64,000 nucleotides of DNA. Source: Tepidimonas sediminis (GTDB lineage: Bacteria > Pseudomonadota > Gammaproteobacteria > Burkholderiales > Burkholderiaceae_C). The first letter of the stretch is position 1; every line of letters begins with the position of its first letter. The stretch spans positions 1 through 64,000 of the forward strand of contig NZ_VJND01000001.1 in the NCBI RefSeq assembly GCF_007556605.1. Direction: 5' to 3'. The notes beneath the pieces are model-generated. The model made no database searches and was not told where the DNA came from. It saw only the letters and a list, made by a program, of their open reading frames with translations. The translations under genes and the position numbers were made by a program. Positions 28,066-38,885 of this stretch are shown here, piece by piece.

Positions 28066-29232
28066 TCAGGCTGCCGGCCGGTCCTGCGCCCGCATGCCCA
28101 TCCGGGCCCGGTACCACTCGTGGAAGTGCTGCATGCCATCTTCCATCGGGCTCTGGTACGGGCCGACCTCGCTGGTGCCGCGCTGCAGCAGCGCCTTGCG
28201 GCCGGCGTCCATGCGCTCGGCGATCTCGTCGTCCTCGACGGCCGTCTCCATGTAGGCGGCGCGCTGCGCCTCCATGAATTCCGGCTCGAACGCGGCAATC
28301 TCCTCGGGGTAGTAGAACTCCACGAGATTGAGGGTCTTGTCCACCGCGATCGGGTGCAGGGTCGAGATGACCAGCACATGCGGATACCACTCGACCATGA
28401 TGTGCGGGTAGTAGGTCAGCCACACCGCGCCATGCTCCGGCAGGCGGCCTTCCCGATGGCGCATCAGCACCTCGTGCCAGCGCTGGTACACCGGGCTGCC
28501 CGCCTTGGCCGCCAGGTTCTGCACGCCCACCGTCTGCACCGAGTATTCCCTGGCGAACTGCCAGCGCAGGTCGTCACAGGTGACGAAGTTGCCCAGCCCC
28601 GGGTGGAAGGGCACGACGTGGTAGTCCTCCAGGTAGACCTCGATGAAGGTCTTCCAGTTGTAGTTGCATTCGTGCAGCTCGACGTGGCCGAGCACCATGC
28701 CGTCGAAGTTGAACGCGTCGCCCACCGCCATGCCGGCCAGATCGGCGGCGATATCGCGCCCGTTGTCCTCGAACAGCAGGCCGTTCCACTCACGCAGCTT
28801 CCAGCGCTGCAGGTTCAGGCACGGATCCTGCGCGAAGTGCGGCGCGCCGACCAGCGTGCCCAGATCGGCCATGCCGCGCTGGCCGCCGCTGTACGTCCAG
28901 CGGTGCAGCGGACAGACGATGTGGCCGCCGGCGTGCGCCTTGCCATCGCTGGCCAGGTTGCCGCGCCCCTTGAGCATCACCGCCTGACGGTGGCGGCAGA
29001 CGTTGCTGACGAGCTCCACGCCGCGCTCGGTGCGCACCAGCGCGCGGCCCTCGCCCTCCTGCGGCAGCGCGAAATAGTCGCCGACGTTGGGCACGGCATT
29101 GGCATGCCCGACGTAGCGCGGGCCGGACTGAAAGATCGTCTCCAGCTCGCGCTGGAACAGCGCCTCGTCGAAATAGACGGAAACCGGCAGCTGGCTGCGC
29201 GCCTGCTGCATGGATAGGCTCAAGTCCGACAT
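28066..29232 (-). CDS. Rieske-type aromatic-ring-hydroxylating oxygenase, alpha subunit-like
   Basis: This 388-residue oxygenase has an N-terminal Rieske [2Fe-2S] domain with CRHRQ and [11 protein letters not shown] (about 84-115) and a C-terminal catalytic domain whose mononuclear iron site is seen in [19 protein letters not shown] (His pair). Sequence and size resemble the large group that includes choline monooxygenase-like and vanillate-type enzymes; the substrate is not predictable. No reductase or ferredoxin gene is adjacent. ATG 29232 ([10 protein letters not shown]) is preferred over the open frame extending upstream, and a GAGG/AGAG stretch precedes it. A predicted promoter at 29387-29392 would give a leader of about 150 bases. 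Confidence 0.87.
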   Translation of the reverse strand: MSDLSLSMQQARSQLPVSVYFDEALFQRELETIFQSGPRYVGHANAVPNVGDYFALPQEGEGRALVRTERGVELVSNVCRHRQAVMLKGRGNLASDGKAHAGGHIVCPLHRWTYSGGQRGMADLGTLVGAPHFAQDPCLNLQRWKLREWNGLLFEDNGRDIAADLAGMAVGDAFNFDGMVLGHVELHECNYNWKTFIEVYLEDYHVVPFHPGLGNFVTCDDLRWQFAREYSVQTVGVQNLAAKAGSPVYQRWHEVLMRHREGRLPEHGAVWLTYYPHIMVEWYPHVLVISTLHPIAVDKTLNLVEFYYPEEIAAFEPEFMEAQRAAYMETAVEDDEIAERMDAGRKALLQRGTSEVGPYQSPMEDGMQHFHEWYRARMGMRAQDRPAA

Positions 29233-29338
29233 GATCTCTGACCTCGACAAGGCCCCCCACCGGGGCTGGGCGCGCCGCGCGGCGGCGCGCAGGGACGATG
29301 ACACGACGGTGACGCAGCACCTCCTGGGTTGCAAAGCA

Positions 29339-29427
29339 TTGCCCCCGCCAGCCGGGGAAGATTCCCTCGACCGCGGGGGCGAATGGATTGTAGCCGGGGC
29401 AGGCGGATCGGGCAACGCTCCTACAAT
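29339..29427. promoter_or_regulatory. Back-to-back promoters and leader hairpin between the Rieske gene and xseB
   Basis: TACAAT on the minus strand (29392 to 29387) and TACAAT on the plus strand (29422-29427) face away from each other with 29 bases between. The leftward transcript would begin near 29380, at the outer arm of a hairpin with arms GCCCCCGC (29341-29348) and GCGGGGGC (29373-29380) that encloses a smaller GGGA/TCCC stem. The rightward leader to xseB is about 70 bases. Confidence 0.5.
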
Positions 29428-29503
29428 GCGACTATTTGCGCTCGGTCAAATGCGATCTCTGCCGCGTGCGACCGGGTTTTCAGGGACAGGACACACTGCA
29501 GCC

Positions 29504-29752
29504 ATGGCGCGAACCGACACCCCCCCCGACGCGGCGGCGCTGCCCGCCACCTATGAGGCCGCGGTGCAGGAGCTGGAGGCGCTGCTGGGCCGGCTCGAAG
29601 CGGGGCAGCTGCCGTTGGAGGAGCTGCTCGGTGCCTACCAGCGTGCCGCGCAGCTGCTGGCGTTCTGCCGCCAGCGCCTGGAAGCCGTCGAGCAGCAGAT
29701 CCGCCTGATCGACGCCGAGGGCGCCGAGCGGCCGTGGGATGCCGGGGCATGA
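29504..29752 (+). CDS. xseB: Exodeoxyribonuclease VII small subunit
   Basis: This 82-residue protein is the small subunit of exonuclease VII, which degrades single-stranded DNA. It has the family core [20 protein letters not shown], then [15 protein letters not shown] and a C-terminal coiled coil. Many copies of XseB bind each XseA in the complex; xseA is not in the window. An Ala/Pro-rich lead of about 14 residues precedes the core. The stop overlaps the ispA start (ATGA, 29749-29752), the usual xseB-ispA-dxs arrangement. Confidence 0.92.
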   Translation: MARTDTPPDAAALPATYEAAVQELEALLGRLEAGQLPLEELLGAYQRAAQLLAFCRQRLEAVEQQIRLIDAEGAERPWDAGA

Positions 29753-30669
29753 CGGTGGGGCTGGACGTGCGCGATGAGACGGCCGACTGGGCGGCCCGCG
29801 TGGGCGCGCGGCTGGAGGCGTGGCTGCAGCGGCGGCTGCCGGCCGATGCGCCCGGCGGGCTGGCCGAGGCGATGCGTTACGCGGTGCTGGACGGCGGCAA
29901 GCGCCTGCGCCCGCTGCTGGTGCTGGCGGCGTGGGAGGCCGCCGGTGGCGCGCCCGATGCCGGCGAGGAGGCGCCGGTGTGGGCGGTGGCCGGCGCGGTG
30001 GAGCTGATCCACGCTTACTCGCTGGTGCACGATGACCTGCCGTGCATGGACGACGACGTGTTGCGGCGCGGCAAGCCGACTGCGCACGTGCGCTTCGGCG
30101 AGGCGCTGGCGCTGCTGGCCGGCGATGCGCTGCAGGCGCTGGCGTTCGAGTGGCTGGTGACGCCGCCATGGGCGCAGCAGGCGCCGGCGCGCGCGCTGCG
30201 GCTGGCGCGCGAGCTGGCGCTGGCCGCCGGTTGCCACGGCATGGCCGGCGGGCAGGCGATCGACCTGGCGGCGGTGGGGCGCACGCTCGACCAGGCGGCG
30301 CTGGAGGACATGCACCGGCGCAAGACCGGTGCGCTGTTGCGGGCCAGCGTGCGCATGGGGGCGCTGGCCGCGGGGTTGGACGAGGAGCGGTTGACGGCGC
30401 TGGATGCCTACGGAGGCGCGCTCGGGCTGGCGTTTCAGGTGATGGACGACGTGCTGGACGCCACCGCCGACACCGCGACGCTGGGCAAGACCGCCGGCAA
30501 GGACGCGGCGGCGGGCAAGCCGACCTTCGTCTCCCTGCTGGGGGTGGACGGGGCGCGTGCCTACGCGGAGGCGCTGCTGCAGGAGGCGCTGGCGGCGCTG
30601 CAGGGGCTGGAGGCCGACACCGCGCGGCTGGCCGGCCTGGCGCGCTGGGTCGTGCGGCGGCGCCACTGA
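29749..30669 (+). CDS. ispA: Farnesyl/geranyl diphosphate synthase
   Basis: This 306-residue short-chain prenyltransferase makes farnesyl diphosphate from dimethylallyl and isopentenyl diphosphate. It has the conserved [12 protein letters not shown] (about 43-54), the first Asp-rich motif DDLPCMDDD (about 98-106), GQAIDLAAV, and the second Asp-rich region [10 protein letters not shown]. The two-residue insertion in the first Asp-rich motif (DDxxxxD) is typical of bacterial FPP synthases. It is coupled to xseB by overlap and followed by dxs after 19 bases. Confidence 0.94.
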   Translation: MTVGLDVRDETADWAARVGARLEAWLQRRLPADAPGGLAEAMRYAVLDGGKRLRPLLVLAAWEAAGGAPDAGEEAPVWAVAGAVELIHAYSLVHDDLPCMDDDVLRRGKPTAHVRFGEALALLAGDALQALAFEWLVTPPWAQQAPARALRLARELALAAGCHGMAGGQAIDLAAVGRTLDQAALEDMHRRKTGALLRASVRMGALAAGLDEERLTALDAYGGALGLAFQVMDDVLDATADTATLGKTAGKDAAAGKPTFVSLLGVDGARAYAEALLQEALAALQGLEADTARLAGLARWVVRRRH

Positions 30670-30688
30670 CACCGTTGGGGGACTTGCG

Positions 30689-32596
30689 ATGACGCAGGGC
30701 TTGTTGCACACCATCGACGATCCGGCTGATCTGCGGCGTCTGCCGCGCGCGCAGCTGCGGCCGCTGGCCGACGAGCTGCGCGAATTCATCGTGCAGAGCG
30801 TGGCGCGCACCGGGGGGCACTTCAGCTCCAACCTCGGCACGGTGGAATTGACGATCGCCGTGCACTACGTGTTCGACACCCCGCACGACCGGCTGGTGTG
30901 GGATGTGGGCCACCAGACCTACGCGCACAAGATCCTGACCGGCCGGCGCGAGCGCATGGCCACGCTGCGCCAGCTGGGGGGCTTGAGCGGCTTTCCAGTG
31001 CGCAGCGAAAGCGAGTACGACGCCTTCGGCACCGCGCATTCGTCCACCAGCATCTCGGCGGCGCTGGGCATGGCGGTGGCCGCGCACGCCAAGGGTGAGC
31101 GCCGGCGCGCCATCGCCATCATTGGCGACGGTGCGATGACCGCCGGCATGGCGTTCGAGGCGCTCAACAACGCCGGGGTCACCAAGCTGCCGCTGCTGGT
31201 CATCCTCAACGACAACGACATGTCGATCAGTCCGCCGGTGGGGGCGCTGAATCGCTACCTGGCGCAGCTGATGAGCGGGCGCTTCTACGCCGCGGCCAAG
31301 CAGGTCGGCAAGCAGGTGCTCAGCGTGGCGCCGCCGCTGCTGGAGCTGGCGCGCCGCTTCGAGGAGCACGCCAAGGGCATGGTGGTGCCGGCCACGCTGT
31401 TCGAGAAGTTCGGCTTCAACTACATCGGCCCCATCGACGGCCACGACCTGGACGCGCTGATCCCGACGCTGGACAACATCCGCCGGCTGCTGGACGACGG
31501 CGCCGGGCCGCAGTTCCTGCACGTCGTCACGAAGAAGGGGCAGGGCTACAAGCTGGCCGAGGCCGACCCCGTCACCTACCACGGCCCGGGCAAGTTCGAC
31601 CCCAAGGTCGGCATCGTGCCGCCGGCGCAGCCGCCCAAGCCGACGTTCTCGCAGGTGTTCGGGCGCTGGCTGTGCGACATGGCCGAGCGCGACCGGCGGC
31701 TCGTCGGCATCACGCCGGCGATGCGCGAGGGCTCCGGCATGGTGGAGTTCCACCAGCGCTTTCCCGACCGCTACCACGACGTCGGCATCGCCGAGCAGCA
31801 TGCGGTCACGTTCGCGGCCGGTCTGGCGTGCGAGGGGATGAAACCGGTGGTGGCGATCTACTCGACCTTCCTGCAGCGCGCCTACGACCAGGCGATCCAC
31901 GACGTGGCGCTGCAGAACCTGCCGGTGGTGTTCGCGCTGGACCGCGCCGGCATCGTCGGCGCCGACGGCCCGACGCACTGCGGCGCCTACGACATCGCCT
32001 TTCTGCGCTGCGTGCCCAACATGGCGGTCGCCTGCCCGGCCGACGAGACCGAGTGCTACCAGCTGCTGACCACCGCGTTCGAGCGCGACCATCCGGTGGC
32101 GGTACGCTATCCGCGCGGCGCCGGCATCGGCGCGCCGATCCCCTCCGGGCTGCAGGCGCTGCCGTACGGCCGCGGGCAGCTGCGGCGCCAGGGCCGCGGC
32201 GTGGCGATCCTGGCCTTCGGCACGCTGCTGTATCTGGCGCTCGAGGCCGCCGAGGCGCTGGACGCCACGGTGGCCAACATGCGCTGGGCCAAGCCGCTGG
32301 ACCGCGAGCTGGTGCTGGAGCTGGCCGCCGCGCACGAGGCGCTGGTGACGCTGGAGGAGGGCAGCGTGGCCGGCGGGGCCGGCAGCGCCGTCATGGAGCT
32401 GCTGGCTGCCGAGGGCATCGTCAAGCCGGTGCTGCAGCTCGGGCTGCCGGACCGCTTCGTCGAGCACGGCGACCCGGCCGCACTGCTGGCGCGCCTCGGG
32501 CTGGACGCCGCCGGCATCGAGCGCCGTGTGCGCGAGCGCTTCGGGGCGCTGGTGGCGGCGCGGCCGGCGCTGCAGGTCGTGCGGCCGGCGGCGTGA
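30689..32596 (+). CDS. dxs: 1-Deoxy-D-xylulose-5-phosphate synthase
   Basis: This 635-residue thiamine-diphosphate enzyme condenses pyruvate and glyceraldehyde 3-phosphate, the first step of the MEP isoprenoid pathway. It has [14 protein letters not shown], the ThDP motif [20 protein letters not shown] (about 148-167), a catalytic Glu in [13 protein letters not shown] and [11 protein letters not shown]. Full length, no breaks. With ispA directly upstream it links precursor supply and chain elongation. A short GC hairpin (GCCGCC/GGCGGC, 32603-32620) follows without a T run. Confidence 0.96.
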   Translation: MTQGLLHTIDDPADLRRLPRAQLRPLADELREFIVQSVARTGGHFSSNLGTVELTIAVHYVFDTPHDRLVWDVGHQTYAHKILTGRRERMATLRQLGGLSGFPVRSESEYDAFGTAHSSTSISAALGMAVAAHAKGERRRAIAIIGDGAMTAGMAFEALNNAGVTKLPLLVILNDNDMSISPPVGALNRYLAQLMSGRFYAAAKQVGKQVLSVAPPLLELARRFEEHAKGMVVPATLFEKFGFNYIGPIDGHDLDALIPTLDNIRRLLDDGAGPQFLHVVTKKGQGYKLAEADPVTYHGPGKFDPKVGIVPPAQPPKPTFSQVFGRWLCDMAERDRRLVGITPAMREGSGMVEFHQRFPDRYHDVGIAEQHAVTFAAGLACEGMKPVVAIYSTFLQRAYDQAIHDVALQNLPVVFALDRAGIVGADGPTHCGAYDIAFLRCVPNMAVACPADETECYQLLTTAFERDHPVAVRYPRGAGIGAPIPSGLQALPYGRGQLRRQGRGVAILAFGTLLYLALEAAEALDATVANMRWAKPLDRELVLELAAAHEALVTLEEGSVAGGAGSAVMELLAAEGIVKPVLQLGLPDRFVEHGDPAALLARLGLDAAGIERRVRERFGALVAARPALQVVRPAA

Positions 32597-32628
32597 GCGT
32601 GCGCCGCCTTGAGAGGCGGCACGATGGG

Positions 32629-32645
32629 TTTGAAATCATTTCAAA
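32629..32645. repeat. A/T-rich palindrome between dxs and the TRAP genes
   Basis: TTTGAAAT and ATTTCAAA arms flank a single C. It stands out in a GC-rich region, lies 149 bases before the dctP start, and could be an operator or, less likely, part of a terminator since no T run follows. Confidence 0.4.
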
Positions 32646-32670
32646 ACCGGCCCCCCAGCCGTCTTCCCCT

Positions 32671-32714
32671 AGGGTAAACACGTCCCTCTCGCCCGTGCTG
32701 CGCTGCACTACACT
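32671..32714 (+). promoter_or_regulatory. Putative promoter region of the TRAP binding-protein gene
   Basis: TACACT (32709-32714) is a -10 candidate without a good -35. An AGGGTAAAC element at 32671-32679 recurs upstream of the lipoprotein gene at 38.9 kb. Confidence 0.3.
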
Positions 32715-32793
32715 AGCGCGGCGTTCGCAACCGGTCGCTGCACTCGTCGCCCGCCGCCGGGTGCTGGTGGCCAACCTGAGGAGATCGTTCAAT

Positions 32794-33873
<1,080 letters not shown>

Positions 33874-33919
33874 TGGCGGCCGCGCCGGGGGATCACCCTC
33901 CCCCGGCGTCCGTGCACGA

Positions 33920-33940
33920 CCCCGCGCGAGCGGGGTTTTT
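33920..33940 (+). terminator. Terminator between dctP and dctQ
   Basis: CCCCGC and GCGGGG arms with a four-base loop (GCGA) are followed by TTTTT. It likely gives an excess of the binding protein over the permease. Confidence 0.85.
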
Positions 33941-33950
33941 CCGTTCCAAG

Positions 33951-33965
33951 GGGGGCAATACCCCC
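33951..33965. repeat. GC-rich hairpin upstream of dctQ
   Basis: GGGGG and CCCCC flank CAATA. The core resembles the GGGTA-type elements upstream of dctP and of the 38.9 kb lipoprotein. TAGACT further downstream (about 33983) is a possible -10 for dctQM. Confidence 0.35.
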
Positions 33966-34025
33966 GGGTGGTGCGGCTCGGCTAGACTGCGCACGTAACG
34001 CAGGCACCGCACCGGAGAGTTCATC

Positions 34026-34637
34026 ATGACGATGTTGTTGCGATTCACCCGGGCCATCGATGCCGTCAACCGGGCGGTCGGCTGGCTGGCGATGTGGCTG
34101 ATCCTGGCCGCCACCCTCATCAGCGCCGGCAACGCCATCGTGCGCCGCGCGTTCGGCACCAGCTCCAACGCCTGGCTGGAGGTGCAGTGGTACCTGTTCG
34201 CCGCCGTCTTCATGCTGGGCGGCGGCTACGCCTTCCTGCGCAATGCGCACGTGCGCATCGACTTCATCTCCAGCAAGCTGAGTGCGCGCGCGCGCAACTG
34301 GATCGACGTGCTGGGCATCGTGGTCTTCATCCTGCCGCTGTGCGTGATGATGATCAGGCTCGGCTGGCCGTTGTTCGAGCGGGCGTGGGTCAGCGGCGAG
34401 ATGTCATCCAACGCCGGCGGGCTGGTGCGCTGGCCGGTGTACCTGCTGATCCCGGCGGGCTTTGCGCTGCTGGCGCTGCAAAGCTTGAGCGAGCTGGTCA
34501 AGCGCATCGCGTTCCTGACCGGCCAGGGGCCGGATCCACTGGACCACACCGGACCGAGCGAGACCGAGCTGCTGGCCAAGGAGATCGCCGCGGCCGAGGC
34601 CGAGCGCGCCGCCCGCGGCGGCGCCACCAAGTCCTGA
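34026..34637 (+). CDS. dctQ: TRAP transporter small permease subunit
   Basis: This 203-residue inner-membrane protein has four helices (about 18-40, 55-75, 92-115 and 135-157) and carries TSSNAWLEVQWYLFAAVFML, the conserved Trp/Glu-containing segment of DctQ subunits. It couples the binding protein to the large permease. The C terminus is a charged tail of about 40 residues. GGAGAG precedes the ATG. The large permease gene follows after 24 bases. Confidence 0.9.
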   Translation: MTMLLRFTRAIDAVNRAVGWLAMWLILAATLISAGNAIVRRAFGTSSNAWLEVQWYLFAAVFMLGGGYAFLRNAHVRIDFISSKLSARARNWIDVLGIVVFILPLCVMMIRLGWPLFERAWVSGEMSSNAGGLVRWPVYLLIPAGFALLALQSLSELVKRIAFLTGQGPDPLDHTGPSETELLAKEIAAAEAERAARGGATKS

Positions 34638-34661
34638 CGTCCACCGGCGGAGTTCGACACG

Positions 34662-36497
34662 ATGGGTGCTTTCCTGCATGACAACTTCGTGCCGGTGATG
34701 TTCGCCGGCCTGCTGGTCTTCCTGCTGACCGGCTTTCCGGTGGCGTTCGCGCTGGCGGCCACCGGGCTGTTCTTCGGCTTCATCGGCATGGAGATCGGGC
34801 TGTTCCCCGACAACCTGTTCCAGGCCCTGCCGCTGCGCGTCTTCGGCATCATGCAGAACGACACGCTGCTGGCCATCCCGTTCTTCACGCTGATGGGCAT
34901 CATCCTCGAGCGCAGCCGCATGGCCGAGGATCTGCTGGAAACGGTGGGGCAGGTGTTCGGTCCGGTGCGCGGTGGCCTGGCGGTGGCGGTGGTGCTGGTC
35001 GGTGCGCTGCTGGCGGCCACCACGGGCGTGGTGGCGGCGGCCGTCATCTCGATGGGCCTGATCTCGCTGCCGATCATGCTGCGCTACGGCTACAACCGCT
35101 CCATCGCCACCGGCGTCATCACCGCCTCGGGCACGCTGGCGCAGGCGATTCCGCCGTCGCTGGTGCTGATCGTGCTGGCCGACCAGCTCGGCCGCTCGGT
35201 CGGCGACATGTACGCCGGCGCGATGCTGCCGGCGCTGATGCTGGTGGGGCTGTACCTGTTGTTCATCGTCGTGGTGGCGCTGGTGCGGCCGTCGTGGGTG
35301 CCGGCGCTGCCGCCGCAGGCGCGCATCTACCGCGAGGACGACGGCGCCAGCGGTCACCGCTCGCTGATCGTGCTGCTGGCGCTGGTGACGGCGGCCGGCT
35401 GGGGCTGGGCGCAGGTGCACGCGTCGGTGATGAACCCGCTGCTGGGCCGAGCCGCGGAGGTGCCGGCGCCCACCGACGAGGTGGTGGTGCTGTCGACGAC
35501 GATCGGCGCGCTGCTGGCGCTGGTGCTGGCGGCGCTGAACCGGCTGCTGCGGCTGGGGCTGCTGTCGCGTCTGGCCGAGCAGGTCACCTTCGTGCTGATC
35601 CCGCCGCTGGTGCTGATCTTCCTGGTGCTGGGCACCATCTTCCTCGGCGTGGCCACGCCCACCGAAGGCGGCGCGATGGGCGCGGTGGGGGCGCTGGTGA
35701 TGGCGGCGATCAAGCGCCGGCTGACGTGGTCGATCGTGCGTCAGGCCATGGAAAACAGCACCAAGCTGTCGATCTTCGTGCTGTTCATCCTGATCGGTTC
35801 CACCGTCTTCAGCTTCACGTTCAACGCCGCCGACGGCCATATCTGGGTCGAGCACCTGTTCGATCAGCTGCCGGGCGGGGAGCTGGGCTTCCTGCTGGTG
35901 GTCAACCTACTGGTGTTCGTGCTCGGCTTCTTCATCGACTTCTTCGAGATCGCCTTCATCGTCATTCCGCTGCTGGCGCCGGTGGCGGACAAGATGGGCA
36001 TCGACCTGATCTGGTTCGGCGTGATCCTGGCGATGAACCTGCAGACCTCGTTCCTGACGCCGCCGTTCGGCTTCGCGCTGTTCTACCTGCGCAGCGTGGC
36101 GGCGCGCGAGGACTACACCGACCCTGTCACCGGCAAGCGCATCGGGGCGGTGACCACGCCGCAGATCTACAAGGGGGCCGTCGCCTTCATCGTCCTGCAG
36201 GTGATCATGGTGGCGGTGCTGCTGGTGCGTCCGGAACTGGTCACCGGCAACATCACCAAGGCGGTGCAGGGCGACACCGAGGCCGTGCGCCAGCAGCTGC
36301 TGGAGATGCAGGTGGGCGACCCGGACGCCGACGATCCGTGGGCGCAGGAGAAGGACGATACCGGAGACGCCGCCGCAGGCCAGGATGGCGACAAGCCCGC
36401 CGACGGCCTGCCGCAGCCGCCGACCGACGACAAGGCGGCCGAGGAGGACCCGATGGAGGCGCTCAAGCGCTCCATGCAGGGTGGAGGCAAACCCTGA
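34662..36497 (+). CDS. dctM: TRAP transporter large permease subunit
   Basis: This 611-residue sodium-coupled carboxylate permease starts [20 protein letters not shown] and has the DctM blocks [32 protein letters not shown] and [15 protein letters not shown]. It is longer than ordinary DctM (about 430 residues): an extra segment of about 100 residues (about 225-320) with added helices sits mid-protein, as in other TakP-linked DctM proteins, and there is an acidic, Pro/Gly/Asp-rich tail from about residue 540. It is the last gene of the transporter unit; dut follows after 19 bases. Confidence 0.9.
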   Translation: MGAFLHDNFVPVMFAGLLVFLLTGFPVAFALAATGLFFGFIGMEIGLFPDNLFQALPLRVFGIMQNDTLLAIPFFTLMGIILERSRMAEDLLETVGQVFGPVRGGLAVAVVLVGALLAATTGVVAAAVISMGLISLPIMLRYGYNRSIATGVITASGTLAQAIPPSLVLIVLADQLGRSVGDMYAGAMLPALMLVGLYLLFIVVVALVRPSWVPALPPQARIYREDDGASGHRSLIVLLALVTAAGWGWAQVHASVMNPLLGRAAEVPAPTDEVVVLSTTIGALLALVLAALNRLLRLGLLSRLAEQVTFVLIPPLVLIFLVLGTIFLGVATPTEGGAMGAVGALVMAAIKRRLTWSIVRQAMENSTKLSIFVLFILIGSTVFSFTFNAADGHIWVEHLFDQLPGGELGFLLVVNLLVFVLGFFIDFFEIAFIVIPLLAPVADKMGIDLIWFGVILAMNLQTSFLTPPFGFALFYLRSVAAREDYTDPVTGKRIGAVTTPQIYKGAVAFIVLQVIMVAVLLVRPELVTGNITKAVQGDTEAVRQQLLEMQVGDPDADDPWAQEKDDTGDAAAGQDGDKPADGLPQPPTDDKAAEEDPMEALKRSMQGGGKP

Positions 36498-36516
36498 ACC
36501 CGAGGGTGGGGCGGCG

Positions 36517-36966
36517 ATGGAGGTCGAACTGCGGATCCTGGACGAGCGGCTGCGCGCGCAGCCGCCGGTCTACGCGACCCCGGGCAGCGCGGGGCTGGAC
36601 CTGCGCGCCAGCCTGACGGCGCCGCTGGTGCTGGCGCCTGGAGCCTGCGAGCTGGTGCCGACCGGCATGGCGATCCATCTGGCCGACCCGGGCTACGCGG
36701 CGCTGATCCTGCCGCGCTCGGGGCTGGGACACCGCCACGGGCTGGTGCTGGGCAATCTGGTCGGCCTGATCGACAGCGACTATCAGGGCGAGCTGATGGT
36801 CAGCGCCTGGAACCGCGGCTCGGCCCCGTTCACGATCCAGCCGCTGGAGCGCATCGCCCAGCTGGTCATCGTGCCGGTGGTGCAGGCGCGGTTTCGCGAG
36901 GTCGAGGCATTCGGCCAGTCCAGCGCGCGCGGCAGCGGCGGCTACGGCTCCACCGGGCGCGGCTGA
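36517..36966 (+). CDS. dut: Deoxyuridine triphosphatase
   Basis: This 149-residue trimeric dUTPase hydrolyses dUTP to dUMP and pyrophosphate, keeping uracil out of DNA. All five motifs are visible: [10 protein letters not shown] (I), [10 protein letters not shown] (II), [11 protein letters not shown] (III), ERIAQLV (IV) and the mobile C-terminal [10 protein letters not shown] (V). Length is typical. GGGTGGGG lies a few bases before the ATG. It may be read through from dctM. It converges on the FKBP gene with a 19-base gap. Confidence 0.96.
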   Translation: MEVELRILDERLRAQPPVYATPGSAGLDLRASLTAPLVLAPGACELVPTGMAIHLADPGYAALILPRSGLGHRHGLVLGNLVGLIDSDYQGELMVSAWNRGSAPFTIQPLERIAQLVIVPVVQARFREVEAFGQSSARGSGGYGSTGRG

Positions 36967-36985
36967 GGCCGCGTGGCGGACGGCT

Positions 36986-37480
36986 TCAGCCGGCGCGCAG
37001 CTGGAAGAAGCCGCCGCCGGCGCTGCCGCGGCCGACCTCCTCCACCGTGGCCTCGCGTACGTCGTGGATGCGCAGCCGCAGGCGCAGCGCCATGCCCGCC
37101 AGCGGGTGATTGCCGTCCATCACGACGTGGTCGGGGTAGATCTCGCTGACGAAGTAGATGCGGTCGCGCGGGACGTCCGCGCTGCAGCCGGGCGGCAGGC
37201 CCTCGAAGGCCATGCCCACCTCCAGCTCGGCCGGAAAGGCGCTGCGCGGCTCGAGGAAGATCAGCCGGTCGTCGAAGTCGCCGAAGGCGTCCTTCGGCTC
37301 CAGATGCAGCTCCAGCCGGTCGCCCGGCTCGCGGCCCTGCAGCGCCTGCTCGATGCTGGCCAGCAGGTCGTGGCCGCCGACGAGGAATTCGACCGGCTCA
37401 TCGCTTTCGTCCAGCACATCGCCGAGGGTGTCGGTGAGCGTCCAGGTCAGGCTCACCACGCAGGGAGGGGTCACTTTCAT
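36986..37480 (-). CDS. FKBP-type peptidyl-prolyl isomerase (SlyD/SlpA-like)
   Basis: This 164-residue isomerase and chaperone has the split FKBP fold with an inserted flap: SLTWTLTDTLGDVLDES and FLVGGHDLLASIEQALQGRE at the N-terminal part, then EPKDAFGDFDD, the flap, and HVVMDGNHPLAGMALRLRL near the C-terminal end. The GNHPLAG motif is typical of SlyD/SlpA. There is no His-rich metal tail, so SlpA (FkpB)-like is more likely than SlyD. Its start is only 14 bases from that of the divergent YcfD-like gene. Confidence 0.88.
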   Translation of the reverse strand: MKVTPPCVVSLTWTLTDTLGDVLDESDEPVEFLVGGHDLLASIEQALQGREPGDRLELHLEPKDAFGDFDDRLIFLEPRSAFPAELEVGMAFEGLPPGCSADVPRDRIYFVSEIYPDHVVMDGNHPLAGMALRLRLRIHDVREATVEEVGRGSAGGGFFQLRAG

Positions 37481-37494
37481 CGGACAATTCTCCC

Positions 37495-38697
37495 ATGAAG
37501 TCACGCTCCCCCGCACCCCCGCCGGCGCCCTGTGGCATGGATCTGGAGGCACCGACGCCGCTGCTGGGCGGCCTGTCGCCTGCGACCTTCATGCGCCGCC
37601 ACTGGCAGCGCCAGCCGCTGCTGATCCGTCAGGCCATCCCCGGTTTTGCGCCGTTGCTCAGCCGCGAGGCGCTGTTCGAACTGGCCACGCGCGACGACGT
37701 GGAGTCGCGCATCATCGAGCAGCATCCCGACGCCGACGACCCGGCACGCAGCTGGACGCTGCGCCACGGTCCGTTCGACCTGCGGGCACGGCGTGGCGAG
37801 CGCGCCCTGCCGCCGCTTTCGCGTCCGTACTGGACGCTGCTGGTGCAGGGGGTGGATCTGCATGACGAGCGCGTGCACGCGCTGATGCAGCGCTTCCGCT
37901 TCGTGCCCGACGTGCGGCTGGACGACGTGATGATCTCGTGGGCCAGCGCGGGCGGCGGCGTCGGCCCGCACTACGACAGCTACGACGTGTTCCTGCTGCA
38001 GGCGCAGGGGCGGCGGCGCTGGCGCATCGGCCGGCAAAAGGACCTGACCCTGCGTGCGGAGCTGCCGTGCAAGATCCTGCAGCACTTCGAGCCGCAGCAG
38101 GAATGGGTGCTGGAGCCGGGCGACATGCTGTACCTGCCGCCGCGCTGGGCGCACGACGGCGTGGCGCTCGACGACGGCTGCATGACGTACTCGATCGGCT
38201 TTCGCGTGCCGGTGCGCGGCGGCCTGGCCGCGGAGCTGGTGCAGCGCATGGCCGAGGAGTGGGAGGACGACGTGCTTTACGCCGACGCCGCGCAGCCCGC
38301 CACCGCCGAGCCGGCGCGCATCCCGCTGGCGCTGCGCAGCTTCGCGGAAGTGGGGCTGCAGCGGCTGCTGGCCGACCGCGAGGCGCTGTCGGTGGCGCTG
38401 GGTGAGATCCTGACCGAGCCCAAGCCGCGCGTCTGGTTCGATCCGCCCGTGCAGCCGTGGGAGGACGGACCGGTGGCGCTGGACCGCCGCACCCGCATGG
38501 TCTGGGACGACGGCCACGTCTTCATCAATGGCGAGGCCTACCGCGTGCGCGGCCGCGACGCCACGCTGCTGCGCCGGCTGGCCGACTGGCGCAGACTGAG
38601 CGCCGGCGAGGTGCGTCGCCTCAGCGAGCCGGCGCGCGCGGCGCTGCGGCAGTGGTGGGAAGCCGGCTGGCTGCGTCCCGGGCCGGCCCGTGTGTGA
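37495..38697 (+). CDS. ycfD: Cupin/JmjC-like ribosomal protein uL16 arginine hydroxylase
   Basis: This 400-residue Fe(II)/2-oxoglutarate oxygenase is predicted to hydroxylate an arginine of ribosomal protein uL16. The iron triad appears as HYD in GPHYDSYDVFLLQAQG (about 160-175) and a later His in PRWAHDGVAL. The N-terminal FMRRHWQRQPLLIRQAIPGF and the C-terminal winged-helix part (about 300-390) fit the YcfD group. GACAAT (37483-37488) ends 7 bases before ATG 37495, suggesting a leaderless mRNA from this start. An internal ATG at 37537 is an alternative because the first 14 residues are low-complexity. Confidence 0.87.
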   Translation: MKSRSPAPPPAPCGMDLEAPTPLLGGLSPATFMRRHWQRQPLLIRQAIPGFAPLLSREALFELATRDDVESRIIEQHPDADDPARSWTLRHGPFDLRARRGERALPPLSRPYWTLLVQGVDLHDERVHALMQRFRFVPDVRLDDVMISWASAGGGVGPHYDSYDVFLLQAQGRRRWRIGRQKDLTLRAELPCKILQHFEPQQEWVLEPGDMLYLPPRWAHDGVALDDGCMTYSIGFRVPVRGGLAAELVQRMAEEWEDDVLYADAAQPATAEPARIPLALRSFAEVGLQRLLADREALSVALGEILTEPKPRVWFDPPVQPWEDGPVALDRRTRMVWDDGHVFINGEAYRVRGRDATLLRRLADWRRLSAGEVRRLSEPARAALRQWWEAGWLRPGPARV

Positions 38698-38707
38698 CAG
38701 GCCCGGT

Positions 38708-38726
38708 AGCATTCGTTACGAATGCT
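38708..38726. repeat. Perfect hairpin upstream of the lipoprotein gene
   Basis: AGCATTCG and CGAATGCT flank TTA. It lies 10 bases after the YcfD-like stop. Few T follow, so it could be a weak terminator or an operator. Confidence 0.45.
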
Positions 38727-38730
38727 TACA

Positions 38731-38759
38731 AGGGTAAACCCTAGGTCGTCCGGGATAAT
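38731..38759 (+). promoter_or_regulatory. Putative promoter of the repeat-rich lipoprotein gene
   Basis: GATAAT (38754-38759) is a good -10. Upstream is AGGGTAAACCCTAGG (38731-38745), which contains the near-palindrome GGGTAAACCC and may be an activator site in place of a -35. The resulting leader would be about 120 bases. Confidence 0.4.
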
Positions 38760-38885
38760 ACGGCGGTCGGTGGCCGGCAGCGCGCGACGCGAACGGCCGC
38801 CGCGTGTCCGGGCTCGGGCCGAGCCGGCGGCCCCCGGACGCGTCACGATCACCCGGTGCAGCTTTCGACCCCGAACGGAACGACG

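Noticed and set aside
29480-32467. A 995-codon minus-strand frame opposite xseB-ispA-dxs
   Set aside because: The plus-strand genes are conserved operon members, and the antisense frame has no recognisable motif.
32603-32620. GCCGCC/GGCGGC hairpin as the dxs terminator
   Set aside because: There is no T run and the stem is only six pairs, so it is mentioned with dxs but not called a terminator.
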